The notes: generated by a model not told the origin, from the sequence alone. Positions 50,887 through 60,235 are shown, counted from the stretch's first letter. The stretch: DNA of 64,000 nucleotides from Planococcus rifietoensis (GCF_001465795.2 NZ_CP013659.2:2994501-3058500); one strand, 5' to 3'. Made by a program: numbers and translations.

Positions 50887-51936
50887 TTACTCCGTTTCGC
50901 GGGTTTGCTGGAATGCCAGCGTATCCCAGAACGAAATATCTTGTGTATCGATCGAACCATCTGCAATGGCGCGGACTGTCGATTCCAATGTCGTAATGGT
51001 TTGCTTGATCAAATAGCCATTGCTCTTCTGGCCAAGGACATACGGCTCGTATTCGTGGTCGGACATGCCGCGCATCTCGAACAGCAATGTCGAAATACCG
51101 TATTCGACTGCAATGCCGTTGCGGCTGATGGTTTCAGCGTCACCGCCGCGGTATTTCCCAAGATGGCCCCATCCTGTGGAGTCGACGGCATTAAACACGA
51201 CAGCCCCTAGCTTTTTCGATCCTTCCACGACATCAGGGTCAGCGTTCGGTGTGGTCGGATAAAGGATTGAGCCCGACACCAATTCGCCGTCGCGTTCGCT
51301 ATTGACCCCTTGATGGTGCAGGTCGATCATATAATCGATGTCATATTTGCTCATGACATTGTCATGCAAAGCTTTTGTTTCAGGCTGTATTTTATCGACA
51401 TGGTCGCGGTTCAAATCCACCCCAACTGCGTTATAGCGCGTTAAATTGCGGTCGCCTGACGCTACGTAATCGTCCAATGAGAAATCGACATCTCCCATGG
51501 CGCCGTCTGCATTGAGCATTGGCACGACCAGGATATTGACGTTATCCGTAACGCCTTTCATTTTGCCGGTGCCGAGATGCTTGATGAATTCAAGCGCTCC
51601 TTCTGTCGTCAGTTGCTCATTGCCGTGCTGCTGCGTCAAGAAAAGAATGGTCGGATTTTCCGGATTGGTCATGTATTTTGCCACGTATAAATCGCGCCCT
51701 TTAACGCTCTGCCCAATGACTTCGAGTTCCATATTTGCTTGTTTGGCATCCTGTTTCTTCAGAAAGTCAGCCATTTCCGAGTAGGTGGTCAAAATGGACG
51801 TGTTGATTGTTTCATTGCCGCCATATCCAGGCCCGTTGCCGACTGCTTCCACTACAGTAGAATTCATCGGTACTGCACTCAAAGCAAGAGCCCCCGCCAA
51901 TGACAATGTTAATACCCCTTTTTTTAATGATTTCAT
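50887..51936 (-). CDS. Secreted M14 zinc carboxypeptidase
   Basis: A 349-residue exported peptidase. Signal peptide about 1-30 (LKKGVLTLSLAGALALSAVP). Zinc ligands His and Glu in QQHGNEQ, third His in DLHHQG, and the general-base Glu in LLFEMRG, fitting M14. The ATG at 51936 follows AAGGAGTGATG. Probably works on external peptides or cell-wall peptides. Confidence 0.86.
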   Translation of the reverse strand: MKSLKKGVLTLSLAGALALSAVPMNSTVVEAVGNGPGYGGNETINTSILTTYSEMADFLKKQDAKQANMELEVIGQSVKGRDLYVAKYMTNPENPTILFLTQQHGNEQLTTEGALEFIKHLGTGKMKGVTDNVNILVVPMLNADGAMGDVDFSLDDYVASGDRNLTRYNAVGVDLNRDHVDKIQPETKALHDNVMSKYDIDYMIDLHHQGVNSERDGELVSGSILYPTTPNADPDVVEGSKKLGAVVFNAVDSTGWGHLGKYRGGDAETISRNGIAVEYGISTLLFEMRGMSDHEYEPYVLGQKSNGYLIKQTITTLESTVRAIADGSIDTQDISFWDTLAFQQTRETE

Positions 51937-52342
51937 CGATCCATCACTCCTTTTTGTATGTTGCCATCCCACCCTTTCCGTTTTTCCTCCTTCTTCTCCT
52001 GCTCGAAATATGAAAACGATTCCTTCGTAATACGAAACAAGAACCTTCTGCTGACCACAGCCCTACCAGAAATAATAGAAAACATTAATTATTCTGCAAA
52101 AACATTACTTTCTCCTTATAAAAGATTACATTTTCTCTGCTTATATGTCGCTTATGACAACATAGACCTGCATTTGATAAGAAACTGTAATAATAAATAG
52201 GTTTATGCGGTGGTACAATGGGTCTGCCGGAATTTTTGACGGCTTTTTTTCATGGCTTTAGCCATGCTTTATTACTGCAGAAAAGAATTCTTAAATAGAG
52301 AAACGATAAATAAGTAAGGGAACACGAAAGGAGCACAACACA
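51937..52342. other. Gene-free divergent promoter region
   Basis: About 400 bp, AT-rich, between the divergent M14 and M23 genes. No gene, clear operator or strong hairpin was seen. Confidence 0.5.
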
Positions 52343-53662
52343 TTGAACACATGGTCCAAATGGTTCGTAGCAGCATTATCCGCTGTTCTGGCACTATCCA
52401 TCTTCTTGCCGACAGCAAGTGCTGATAAATTGTCCGACCTCGAAAAAGAAAAACAACAGGTCGAGCAAGAAAAGAACAACTTGAATTCCGAAATCCAGTC
52501 AAAGAACAATGCAATCGTTGAAAATCAGACGAAACTTGAAAAAATCATGAACAAAATTCAGGAATTGAACGGCGAGATCGAAGAAACGCAAGGCAAAATC
52601 GACGGCGTTCAAGCACAGATTGACCAAACGAAAGTCGAAATCGACGAGTTGAAAGAATCGATCGAAGAACTGGAACGCAAAATCGCAGAACGCGAAGAAC
52701 TTTTGAAAGAACGGGCACGCGCTATTCAATTGAGCGGCGGTTCCGTTGACTATATCGACGTATTGCTTGGGGCTAACAGCTTTGTCGACTTTATCGACCG
52801 TGCTTCTGCCGTTAACACCTTGATCGAAGCAGACCGCGAAATCATGCGTGAACAGGCAGAGGATAAAAAACTTTTGGCTGAACAAAAAGCAGAAGTTGAA
52901 GAAAAGCTCGCAAAACAAGAAAGCCAAAAAGCAGAACTTGTGGACTTGAAAGATTCATTGGACGCACAAAAGAAAAAACAAGACGATTTGCAGGATGATT
53001 TGAAAGCAGAACAGAAACGCCTAGCAAAAGAAAAATCAAAACTTGAAGAAGATCATGCAAAAGCCATGAACATCAGTTCTTCACTCGAAAAGAAAATCGG
53101 CAAAGAACAAAAACGCCTAGCGGAAATCGCACGTAAAGCGGAAGAAGAACGCAAAGCGAAAGAAGCCGCAGCCCGCAAAGCCGCAGCTAAAAAAGCAGCA
53201 CAATCCAGTGCTCCTGCAGCCACTGTGACACAAGCGGCAGCGCCTAAATCAAGCGCTGGATTCATCCGCCCTGCAGCAGGCCGCCACACTTCAGGGTTCG
53301 GCGGGCGTGATATCGGCGCAGGAGCTGAAACACACCTTGGCTATGACATCGCCAACAGCCCAGGAACACCAATCCATGCAGCAGCAAGCGGTTATGTCTC
53401 ACATGCTGGTTCAATGGGCGGTTACGGCAACGTCATCATCATTACACATGTCATTAACGGACAAAGTTACGCCACGACATATGCACATTTGAATTCCATC
53501 AATGTTTCTGTCGGCCAAGCTGTCTCACAAGGACAGAATATCGGCGGCATGGGCAACACCGGCCGTTCAACTGGCCCGCACTTGCACTTTGAAATCCACA
53601 TCGGCAACTGGAACGGCGCTCGTTCAAACGCAGTTGACCCAGCATCTTATATTGGCGGCTAA
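52343..53662 (+). CDS. Secreted coiled-coil M23 peptidoglycan endopeptidase
   Basis: A 439-residue exported cell-wall enzyme. Signal peptide ending near ASA (residue 27), then a long coiled coil (about 28-270) of the CwlO/EnvC kind, an Ala/Lys-rich linker, and an M23 domain at the C-terminus with HLGYD and HLHFEIH zinc motifs. The TTG start follows AAAGGAGCACAACACA. The coiled-coil part resembles that of CwlO-type hydrolases controlled by FtsEX, but the catalytic part is M23, not NlpC/P60. Confidence 0.9.
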   Translation: MNTWSKWFVAALSAVLALSIFLPTASADKLSDLEKEKQQVEQEKNNLNSEIQSKNNAIVENQTKLEKIMNKIQELNGEIEETQGKIDGVQAQIDQTKVEIDELKESIEELERKIAEREELLKERARAIQLSGGSVDYIDVLLGANSFVDFIDRASAVNTLIEADREIMREQAEDKKLLAEQKAEVEEKLAKQESQKAELVDLKDSLDAQKKKQDDLQDDLKAEQKRLAKEKSKLEEDHAKAMNISSSLEKKIGKEQKRLAEIARKAEEERKAKEAAARKAAAKKAAQSSAPAATVTQAAAPKSSAGFIRPAAGRHTSGFGGRDIGAGAETHLGYDIANSPGTPIHAAASGYVSHAGSMGGYGNVIIITHVINGQSYATTYAHLNSINVSVGQAVSQGQNIGGMGNTGRSTGPHLHFEIHIGNWNGARSNAVDPASYIGG

Positions 53663-53681
53663 CCACTATCCGCTATAAATA

Positions 53682-53720
53682 AAAGGCAGTATCCGAGAAT
53701 CTCGGGTACTGCCTTTTTTG
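53682..53720. terminator. Intrinsic terminator
   Basis: AAAAGGCAGTATCCGAGA and TCTCGGGTACTGCCTTTT pair with one wobble; T run follows. Confidence 0.85.
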
Positions 53721-53866
53721 CATCTATCGAATTCTTCCAAGGAGTTAAATTTTCCCTTTTGTATGTTAGACTGAAGAGAATAAACAGATTTCTTTCTATA
53801 TAATAGTTATTTTCAAAGATAATAATTCAATTCGTAGAAATATGAAGATTAGAAAGGAAGATTGGG

Positions 53867-54166
53867 ATGAAGACAATTCTCGAACTAATTCGCGTGTTTG
53901 CCATCTTAGCGATCCTGGGAATCGGCGGCGGATTGATTTTGACAGGTTTTTATTCAGGCAGCCCTGACACCGAACCGTATCGATGGCTCGGCGACTTCGC
54001 GGTGCTGGTGCTGATTTTTGTACTGTACCGCAACAAGCTGCAATTTTCGGGCTGGTATCAAGGAACAAAGCGCGACAAATTGCGCCGGCCGATTACGATT
54101 TTATTGGTCGGCACTTCGGTGTTACTAATAATTTCACCGTATATTTTAGCGACCTTATCAGCTTAG
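53867..54166 (+). CDS. Small membrane protein 1 of 5
   Basis: Not recognised. 99 residues, three helices (about 7-28, 42-53, 74-96). RBS GAAAGGAAGATTGGG. First of five consecutive rightward genes for small membrane proteins. Confidence 0.68.
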   Translation: MKTILELIRVFAILAILGIGGGLILTGFYSGSPDTEPYRWLGDFAVLVLIFVLYRNKLQFSGWYQGTKRDKLRRPITILLVGTSVLLIISPYILATLSA

Positions 54167-54205
54167 TCCGAGGGTTAAAGCAATTTCTAATAACGAGGTG
54201 GAGCA

Positions 54206-54490
54206 ATGGATTCGAATCAATCAAGAAAAGAAAAGATACACAATCCATACTTTTCGTTAAGCATCGGCGCTATAGGGATGTTGCTTTTGACTTTTGGCAT
54301 CTTTCAATTGGTTATCGGCAATATGGGTACGAATCCTGCCGAGTTTTTTCTGCCATGCGCTGGGCTGATCATCCTAGTTCACTACATATACTATTTGGAG
54401 AAAAAAGCTGGCATCAGTGATAAGTTGATCTGGATCCGTGCGTTGGCGATTATGATGGTCCTGGCGTTGGGAGTATATCTGGCTTATTGA
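54206..54490 (+). CDS. Small membrane protein 2 of 5
   Basis: Not recognised. 94 residues with three helices after a polar N-terminus (MDSNQSRKEKIHNPY). RBS GAGGTGGAGCA. 39 bp after gene 1. Confidence 0.68.
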   Translation: MDSNQSRKEKIHNPYFSLSIGAIGMLLLTFGIFQLVIGNMGTNPAEFFLPCAGLIILVHYIYYLEKKAGISDKLIWIRALAIMMVLALGVYLAY

Positions 54491-54522
54491 GCGGTCTATC
54501 CCGATAAATGAGGTGTGCTATT

Positions 54523-54825
54523 TTGGAGACGAGGACGCAAGAAACTTTTACTGAAGCAAAACCGATTGTACTGACTTTGTCGTTGGTCCTTGCAGCTATC
54601 GTAGTGCTGGTGATGAGTTGGCAACTCCCGGAAATAAAATTCTGGGTTTATTTCTTCGTTTATGGCTTAATCGACTTCGGATTTATACTGGCCATGATTT
54701 TAGGGATACGCACCAAAAATAAACTGGTTATAGTTTTCAGCATCATTGCAAATAGCATCTTCTTTGTAGCACTCTCCAGCTTTATCTTCCTGCTGTTGCT
54801 GGGACATGGCATATCCGAACTGTAA
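54523..54825 (+). CDS. Small membrane protein 3 of 5
   Basis: Not recognised. 100 residues, three helices. The TTG at 54523 has GAGGTG 7 bp upstream; an in-frame ATG at 54508 has none. 32 bp after gene 2. Confidence 0.6.
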   Translation: METRTQETFTEAKPIVLTLSLVLAAIVVLVMSWQLPEIKFWVYFFVYGLIDFGFILAMILGIRTKNKLVIVFSIIANSIFFVALSSFIFLLLLGHGISEL

Positions 54826-54840
54826 ATTAGGAGGCCTTCC

Positions 54841-55119
54841 ATGAAACAGAAATTGCTATCCATCTTTTCGTTCCTGTTATTTCTCGCGCTTCTCATCCCC
54901 TTCGCCTATTCAAGTAGCCGGTTAGGGATACTGTTATTCGAAGGGCTATTTGCGCTCGGTTTCTACTCGCCACTCGTGCTGGCCGTCATCGGATTCGCTG
55001 CAGCTTGGTTGGGGGTCCGGACTGTTTACCGAATGCTCCTCACCAGCGGACATGCTGTTCTTTTCGTGCTGTATGCTCTCTTGCTTTTTGTCGCGAAGTT
55101 CGGTTTTCAGGAACCATGA
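54841..55119 (+). CDS. Small membrane protein 4 of 5
   Basis: Not recognised. 92 residues, three helices. RBS TAGGAGGCCTTCC. 15 bp after gene 3. Confidence 0.66.
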   Translation: MKQKLLSIFSFLLFLALLIPFAYSSSRLGILLFEGLFALGFYSPLVLAVIGFAAAWLGVRTVYRMLLTSGHAVLFVLYALLLFVAKFGFQEP

Positions 55120-55152
55120 TCCATTAACTACAAATAGAATTGGGGGCTTTTT

Positions 55153-55422
55153 ATGATTTTTGTATTGGCTGGGTATATTGCTTTGCTGGTTTTTTCGGTG
55201 AAAGCCTTCGCTGGCAAACAAGCTCATCGGTGGATCCATTCCGGATACATTACGGCTTTCCTGCTGCCCTTTCTGGTGATGGCGGTGTTCCTTCGAATCA
55301 TCGGCCCATTCGTCGGCTCCGGAATCGGGGCGAGCGCTGTCGGCATGGCCTTCGCACTTGTGACTTTGATTACCGGCCTTGGCTTTTTGTATATTGGCTA
55401 CACTTCCAAAAGCACCCATTAA
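55153..55422 (+). CDS. Small membrane protein 5 of 5
   Basis: Not recognised. 89 residues, three helices (1-18, 31-52, 58-82). RBS TTGGGGGC. Ends at the terminator shared with panB. Confidence 0.66.
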   Translation: MIFVLAGYIALLVFSVKAFAGKQAHRWIHSGYITAFLLPFLVMAVFLRIIGPFVGSGIGASAVGMAFALVTLITGLGFLYIGYTSKSTH

Positions 55423-55474
55423 AAAAGATTGCCCTCATCCGCCATGAAAATGGCTTAGAAGGCAATCTTTTTTT
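55421..55474. terminator. Bidirectional intrinsic terminator
   Basis: AAAAAAGATTGCC / GGCAATCTTTTTT with an inner GCCAT-GAAA-ATGGC hairpin. Lies between convergent genes. Confidence 0.82.
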
Positions 55475-56306
55475 ATTTCGACCCGTATAGCTGCTCGAGT
55501 TCTTCTTCTTTCATCGTGAAGCGATGTTGTTCTTTCGGGAACGCGCCACTTTTCACTTCTTCGACGTACTGGGCAAGACCTTGTTGCATGGTCTCGCCTG
55601 CTTCTGCGTAGGACTGGACGAATTTCGGCAAATGGTGCGAACCGTATTTAACGGTATCGTGGTAGACCAGTACTTGCCCGTCGGTTTCACTGCCGGCGCC
55701 GATGCCAATGACTGGAATGTTGAGTTCTTTTGTGACTTGGGCAGCCAATTGATGGGGGATGCATTCGAGTACGAGCATGCAGGATCCTGCCGCTTCGCAC
55801 GCTTTGGCGTCTTCGATCAATTGCTTGGCGGCGCTGGCGGTTTTGCCTTGCACTTTATAGCCGCCGAGCACAGCCGCTGATTGCGGCAATAAACCGAGGT
55901 GGGCGACAATTGGAATGCCGGCTCCGACAAGCTTTCGCATCACTTCAAGTACTTCTCCTGCGCCTTCGAGTTTCAAGGCTTGAGCGCTCGTTTGCTGAAA
56001 GATGCGCATAGCATTTTCTAGCGTACGGTCCCAACTACTGTGGAACGAGCCGAACGGCATATCGACGACGAGGAAGGTGTCTTGTGCCCCTCTTCGTGCT
56101 GCTTTTCCGTGATGGACCATGTCGTCGACAGTCACTTTGACGGTTGAATCGTAGCCGAGCACGACCATGCCGAGCGAATCGCCGACAAGCAGCACATCCA
56201 TCCCTGCCGCTTCTGCGATTTTAGCGGACGGGTAATCGTAGGCCGTCAGCATCGCGATCTTGTTCCCCTGCTGTTTCATCTTCATCAATGAAGCTGTATT
56301 TTCCAT
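55473..56306 (-). CDS. panB: 3-methyl-2-oxobutanoate hydroxymethyltransferase
   Basis: First step of pantothenate synthesis: adds a hydroxymethyl group to 2-oxoisovalerate with methylene-tetrahydrofolate. 277 residues, TIM barrel: [16 protein letters not shown], metal-binding [16 protein letters not shown] and DMPFGSF, and [35 protein letters not shown]. panC and panD are not next to it, which is unusual in Bacilli where panBCD often form one operon. Confidence 0.95.
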   Translation of the reverse strand: MENTASLMKMKQQGNKIAMLTAYDYPSAKIAEAAGMDVLLVGDSLGMVVLGYDSTVKVTVDDMVHHGKAARRGAQDTFLVVDMPFGSFHSSWDRTLENAMRIFQQTSAQALKLEGAGEVLEVMRKLVGAGIPIVAHLGLLPQSAAVLGGYKVQGKTASAAKQLIEDAKACEAAGSCMLVLECIPHQLAAQVTKELNIPVIGIGAGSETDGQVLVYHDTVKYGSHHLPKFVQSYAEAGETMQQGLAQYVEEVKSGAFPKEQHRFTMKEEELEQLYGSK

Positions 56307-56500
56307 TGTTCTCTCCTTCCGGGAAGGAAACCTTTGAAAAAGCCCGCCGCAACAGAGCGGACGGACAGAATTTGATTGCGTCGGTTTCTCCGTCCCTGTC
56401 GTTTTTCAGATCAAGGCAGATCTATTGAGTTGTTAAGCTTTTTTACAGGTGCAGTTCCTGATGGATACCACCCTGTTTTTACTATAGCAGATGCTCAAGC
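56307..56500 (-). promoter_or_regulatory. Structured leader of panB with terminator-like hairpin
   Basis: Read leftward: a stem CAGGGTG..CACCTG, a stem AGATC..GATCT, then GTCCGC..GCGG.GGC followed by TTTTTC just before the panB ribosome binding site. This looks like attenuation control. A known pan RNA motif occurs before panB in Firmicutes; identity here is not proven. Confidence 0.45.
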
Positions 56501-56510
56501 CGGCTGAAAG

Positions 56511-56981
56511 TCACTCATCCTTCAGCATCACTTGGAACATGGCGTAGTCGTTTTTGAACTCAACCGTTTTCACGAATCCAACCCTTTCATACAAACGGAC
56601 CGCGCGTGCATTGAACTGGGCGACCGTGAGGCGCAGTGCTTGTTCGGGATGGCGCTTGTTGATTTCACGGAGCAAAAAATCCAGGAACGCAGCACCTCGC
56701 CCCGCTCCGGTTTTTTCTGGTTTCATACCAAGCCCGATATCGACGGGGCCTTCCGGATAAGCGTTCGATGCGTGACCGGCCGGCACTTGCGCACCCTTAC
56801 CCGTACAATAAAAACCGAACAACTCTCCTTGCTCCCACACTAACCGGTAACTGCCGTTCATCAGCTCTTGCAAACTTTCATCCGACGCTTCCCCGTTATA
56901 GAAATCGTAAGGATACGGATAGCGCCAGCTGAGGATGTCACGTGCGCTTTCTTCTGTCATTGCCTGTTCTTTAAATTTCAC
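56511..56981 (-). CDS. GNAT N-acetyltransferase
   Basis: A 156-residue acetyltransferase. The acetyl-CoA loop is KTGAGRGAAFLDFLL near residue 90 and NARAVRLYERVGF near 125 is the family end motif. The GTG start at 56981 overlaps the methyltransferase-HIT stop by 4 bp. Substrate unknown. Confidence 0.85.
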   Translation of the reverse strand: MKFKEQAMTEESARDILSWRYPYPYDFYNGEASDESLQELMNGSYRLVWEQGELFGFYCTGKGAQVPAGHASNAYPEGPVDIGLGMKPEKTGAGRGAAFLDFLLREINKRHPEQALRLTVAQFNARAVRLYERVGFVKTVEFKNDYAMFQVMLKDE

Positions 56982-58003
56982 CGTGCATCCCCGCTTTTGC
57001 CAGGACGAAGGTTTTCAGGTTTTTTCAACCAATGGCGCAAGCCTTTTCCGGCATACGGTTCGTCATTGAAACGCGGGATGACATGGAGATGGCTATGGCC
57101 AATCGATTGATTGGACGCTTCGCCGACATTCCAGCCGAGCGTATAGCCATCGGGCGCTATCTTCTCGAGGAAAGGTTTCACAAGCCCAAGCAGTTCCTGT
57201 GTCTCCTGCCATTCTTGGGGCGTCAGTTCGAACGGCGACGCGCGATGCTGTTTCGGGACAATGACACCCGATCCTTCGAGCACGCCTTGCGCTTTCTCGT
57301 GCTGTAAGAACCAGCAATTGGCGGTTTCAAAAACGATACGCTGCTCCAGGTCGTAAACCGGATGGCAAAACGGGCACTCGGGGCGCAATTGAATCACGGC
57401 GCCGCAATGGGAATGCGCTTTAAATTCGCATTTTGCGATGTTGGACAAGGCCGCTTCGAGCTCGTCAAAAACGACATAAGCTTCGTCACCGTCCCAGATG
57501 TTTTCGTATTCATTCCGGCAAGCTTGACGATCTTCCGTTGTCCGAAAAGCGATATCGCCGACCCATAATGTGCCTCCCGGCGCCAGCCTTTTCAGCAATT
57601 GCTTGAGGAAACTCCATTTATCTTCGTCTTCCAAGTGATGAAGCGCATATGTACTGACGATGCAATCAAAAAACAGCCCGTCAAAAGCAGCCGGCAAGCC
57701 GTCCGCCATGTCCCATTCCACCAGCTGCGCTTCCGGCATTTTCTTTCTGGCACGCTCAATCATTTCAGATGAAAAATCAATTCCGAAAATACGATGCCCT
57801 TTGTCGTATAAAGCAGACGCCAATGCACCGGTCCCAAAGCCGATATCCAAAATCGACGACTGTTGTTTCTCGTCAACTGCCTCGAAAATCTCTGTCAGCA
57901 CATTGCTATAACCCGCAAACGGATACGTCCCTTGGTCCTCGCTTTCCCGCACCGTGTCGTCGTATTCCGCTGCCCATTCATTGAATCCTTGTTTTCCTAA
58001 CAT
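56978..58003 (-). CDS. SAM methyltransferase fused to a HIT domain
   Basis: A 341-residue fusion. Residues 1-200: class I methyltransferase, with LDIGFGTGALASAL and IDFSSEMIERAR. Residues about 205-341: HIT domain with zinc-type CPFCHP and the active GHSHLHVIPR. No stop or shift lies between, so it is one protein. HIT proteins hydrolyse nucleotide phosphoramides or transfer nucleotides. Coupled to the GNAT by 4-bp overlap. Confidence 0.86.
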   Translation of the reverse strand: MLGKQGFNEWAAEYDDTVRESEDQGTYPFAGYSNVLTEIFEAVDEKQQSSILDIGFGTGALASALYDKGHRIFGIDFSSEMIERARKKMPEAQLVEWDMADGLPAAFDGLFFDCIVSTYALHHLEDEDKWSFLKQLLKRLAPGGTLWVGDIAFRTTEDRQACRNEYENIWDGDEAYVVFDELEAALSNIAKCEFKAHSHCGAVIQLRPECPFCHPVYDLEQRIVFETANCWFLQHEKAQGVLEGSGVIVPKQHRASPFELTPQEWQETQELLGLVKPFLEKIAPDGYTLGWNVGEASNQSIGHSHLHVIPRFNDEPYAGKGLRHWLKKPENLRPGKSGDAR

Positions 58004-58022
58004 CCTGCCGCTTCCCTTCTCG

Positions 58023-58583
58023 TCATCGATTGTCTCGTTGCTGCATTTGCCATTCAGGCGCCAGCAGCGAAAAGATCAGTGCATCGTGCGACTCTCCACG
58101 TTGATACAAATAGCCCCGGAGCCGCCCTTCTTCCGTAAAGCCCATTTTCGTCAATAGCCGGTTCGACCCGGTATTGGCCGGATAAGTCGTGGCGCCTACC
58201 CGGTAAAGCTTAAGCTCATCGAACGCATAAGCCAGCACGGCCGAAAGTGCTTCTTCCATCAGCCCTTTGCGCCAATAATCCGGATGCAATTCATAGCCGA
58301 CTTCTGTCTTTTTCGAGCGCAGCTGAAGCTGGTTGAAACCGATCGTTCCGATCAATTCTTCCTGGCCGCGCAAGCGAATACCCCAGCGCATGCCGCGCAT
58401 AAATTCGAACACGACACGAAAAGCCCGAATCATCTCGAGCGCTTCTTCTTTCTCCAATAGCCGGTCCATGCCGTAATAATAAGTTACGTCTTCACGCTGC
58501 AAGAGCGCGAAAAAACGGTCGGCGTCCTGCTCCGTAATTTCCGTCAGCAATAACCGGTCCGTCTCAAGTGTGGGAAATTGCAT
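58023..58583 (-). CDS. GNAT acetyltransferase (RimJ/RimL type)
   Basis: A 186-residue protein: LETDRLLLTEITEQDADRFF at the N-terminus, GYELHPDYWRKGLMEEALSA for the acetyl-CoA loop and PANTGSNRLLTKMGF near the end. Fits ribosomal-protein-Ala type. The ATG at 58583 follows AAAGGAG. Overlaps the next GNAT gene by 20 bp. Confidence 0.87.
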   Translation of the reverse strand: MQFPTLETDRLLLTEITEQDADRFFALLQREDVTYYYGMDRLLEKEEALEMIRAFRVVFEFMRGMRWGIRLRGQEELIGTIGFNQLQLRSKKTEVGYELHPDYWRKGLMEEALSAVLAYAFDELKLYRVGATTYPANTGSNRLLTKMGFTEEGRLRGYLYQRGESHDALIFSLLAPEWQMQQRDNR

Positions 58584-59097
58584 GCCATCGCTCCTTTTGT
58601 ACCCGGTAAACGAGCACGTATTGTCCGTTGCGCAAAACCGGTTCTCCGCATTCCATGCCAAGTGCTTTGGCTACTTTCTGCGAAGCTTGGTTATCCGGTT
58701 GAATGAGTGAAATGAGTGCGTGTTGGCCTTGCTCCACGAAACCGCGCGCACAAAGCAACCGTGCAGCTTCACGGGCGTAGCCAAAGCCCCAGAATTCCGG
58801 TGCAAGCCAGTAGCCAACTTCAAGTTCCGCTTGCCCATCTACCGATTGCGGCACCAGCCCGGCATGGCCGATCCGCTTGCCGTCTTCTTTCCGCACCAGC
58901 AAAAACAAGCCGTGCTCAGGATGCTCCCTGTACATGCGGTAAATCCAGTAGAGGAATTCAAAAGCTTGCTGGCGGCTCTTCAATTTGCCGTCCCCGATAT
59001 GCTGCATGACTTTCGGCTGTTTCAACAGCGAATACAAGAATTCAAAGTCCTCATCGCGGTAACGGCGCAGCAGCAAACGCTCACTCTTCAATTCCAT
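58564..59097 (-). CDS. GNAT acetyltransferase (RimJ/RimL type)
   Basis: A 177-residue protein: LKSERLLLRRYRDEDFEFLY, then GYWLAPEFWGFGYAREAARL and PDNQASQKVAKALGM. Paralogue of the downstream gene. The ATG at 59097 follows AAAGGAGCAAGTGGAC; a longer frame would start at 59133 and would read through parS. Confidence 0.87.
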   Translation of the reverse strand: MELKSERLLLRRYRDEDFEFLYSLLKQPKVMQHIGDGKLKSRQQAFEFLYWIYRMYREHPEHGLFLLVRKEDGKRIGHAGLVPQSVDGQAELEVGYWLAPEFWGFGYAREAARLLCARGFVEQGQHALISLIQPDNQASQKVAKALGMECGEPVLRNGQYVLVYRVQKERWHAISHT

Positions 59098-59116
59098 GTC
59101 CACTTGCTCCTTTCGC

Positions 59117-59132
59117 TGTTTCACGTGAAACA
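59117..59132. other. parS site (ParB/Spo0J binding)
   Basis: TGTTTCACGTGAAACA, a perfect 16-bp palindrome identical to the Bacillus parS consensus TGTTNCACGTGAAACA. Lies in the gap just upstream of a GNAT gene. Such sites mark the origin-proximal part of the chromosome. Confidence 0.9.
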
Positions 59133-59150
59133 TTTTTCAGACTTCTTCTG

Positions 59151-59603
59151 CTAGCGAAGCCTATTGCTGCCAAGCTTTTCGATGGTTTGATAATCTTTGG
59201 ACTTGCGGAGTTCCAGATCGTTGCGTTTGGCAAATTGCGATAAATCCTCGAATAATCCGTCGCCAAATAAAGCAAAGCGCATATCAATGCCTTTTTCCAC
59301 ACGGACCACCGCCACTTTCGACGCCCAATTGCTGCGCTTGAACTCAATGCGGCGAATCTCCTCGGTGTAAACCGTTTTATAATAAAGCGGCAGGCCCCAC
59401 AATTCGACACGGTAAATGATATTGCTGTCCCGGACTTTAACGAGCGCTTGGATGAACAAAGCCAGTACGATCAATGCCGAAACAAATAATTGAAAATACA
59501 GCGCAAACCCATTCGGAAGCGAACTCAGGAGCAGCGGCGGCAAATTGACAGCCAATAACATGATGACGAGCAGCCAGCGCTGCACTTTTCCTTGATGAAC
59601 CAT
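59151..59603 (-). CDS. Membrane protein with PH-like C-terminal part
   Basis: 150 residues: two helices (about 8-27 and 33-53), then a beta-rich domain with YRVELWGLPLYYKTVYTEEI. Resembles bacterial PH-domain membrane proteins. RBS AGAAGGAGGAGTGCGGT. Function unknown. Confidence 0.7.
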   Translation of the reverse strand: MVHQGKVQRWLLVIMLLAVNLPPLLLSSLPNGFALYFQLFVSALIVLALFIQALVKVRDSNIIYRVELWGLPLYYKTVYTEEIRRIEFKRSNWASKVAVVRVEKGIDMRFALFGDGLFEDLSQFAKRNDLELRKSKDYQTIEKLGSNRLR

Positions 59604-59740
59604 ACCGCACTCCTCCTTCTATTAAGAATCCCTCAATCAAATTCATAAAAAAACACGCCACCGCTTCCGGATAAAAATCCGTATGCGCACATAAAAGAAT
59701 TATCCGTTTAACAGGCGGCACTACACCATACTTCCCTCAT

Positions 59741-60235
59741 TTAATTCACGAGATCAGCCAGCAAACGGATATCATCCAATATGAATTCGGAAAAATCCGG
59801 GAAGAACGCAAACATAGACGTAACGACAATGACTGTGCCGGTCGCGAATTGAAGCAAGCTATATTTATAATCATTCGGATTGTCAGAATGGATTCTTTCC
59901 ATATAAACAGTGTACGCCCCTTGCACCCCGTTAATGGCAAGCAGCGCAGCTAAAGGAAGAAACGATCGGGTTTCTTGAAAGACGAAGAGTGCCCCAATGG
60001 AAATCGCCGCCCCGCTCCAGCGGAAATAAGCATCCACTTTTTCGTGTCGCTTATTGACGAAATTCGATGAACTGGAAAAGAACTTCTTGCGCTCGACCCT
60101 TAAAATCTTGCGCAAGATCCAGTTCACGCCCATGATTGCCAGAACCGTGACCGCAATAAAACCGATCAGCGGCCATACCCAGTCGTATTGCGCTTCGTAA
60201 TAACCCATTCCGTCTGTTTCACCGACTCCACCCAT
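59741..60235 (-). CDS. Membrane protein, possible DUF4181 type
   Basis: 164 residues with four or so helices; KKFFSSSSNFVNKRHEKVDAY follows helix 1. Resembles DUF4181 small membrane proteins of Bacilli. The ATG at 60235 has GGGTGGGGCGATAAA. Function unknown. Confidence 0.62.
   Translation of the reverse strand: MGGVGETDGMGYYEAQYDWVWPLIGFIAVTVLAIMGVNWILRKILRVERKKFFSSSSNFVNKRHEKVDAYFRWSGAAISIGALFVFQETRSFLPLAALLAINGVQGAYTVYMERIHSDNPNDYKYSLLQFATGTVIVVTSMFAFFPDFSEFILDDIRLLADLVN

Noticed and set aside
56460-56500. T-box leader before panB, because of AGGGTGGTA
   Set aside because: The motif lies at the 5' side and lacks the following CCGCG and the usual place next to the terminator.
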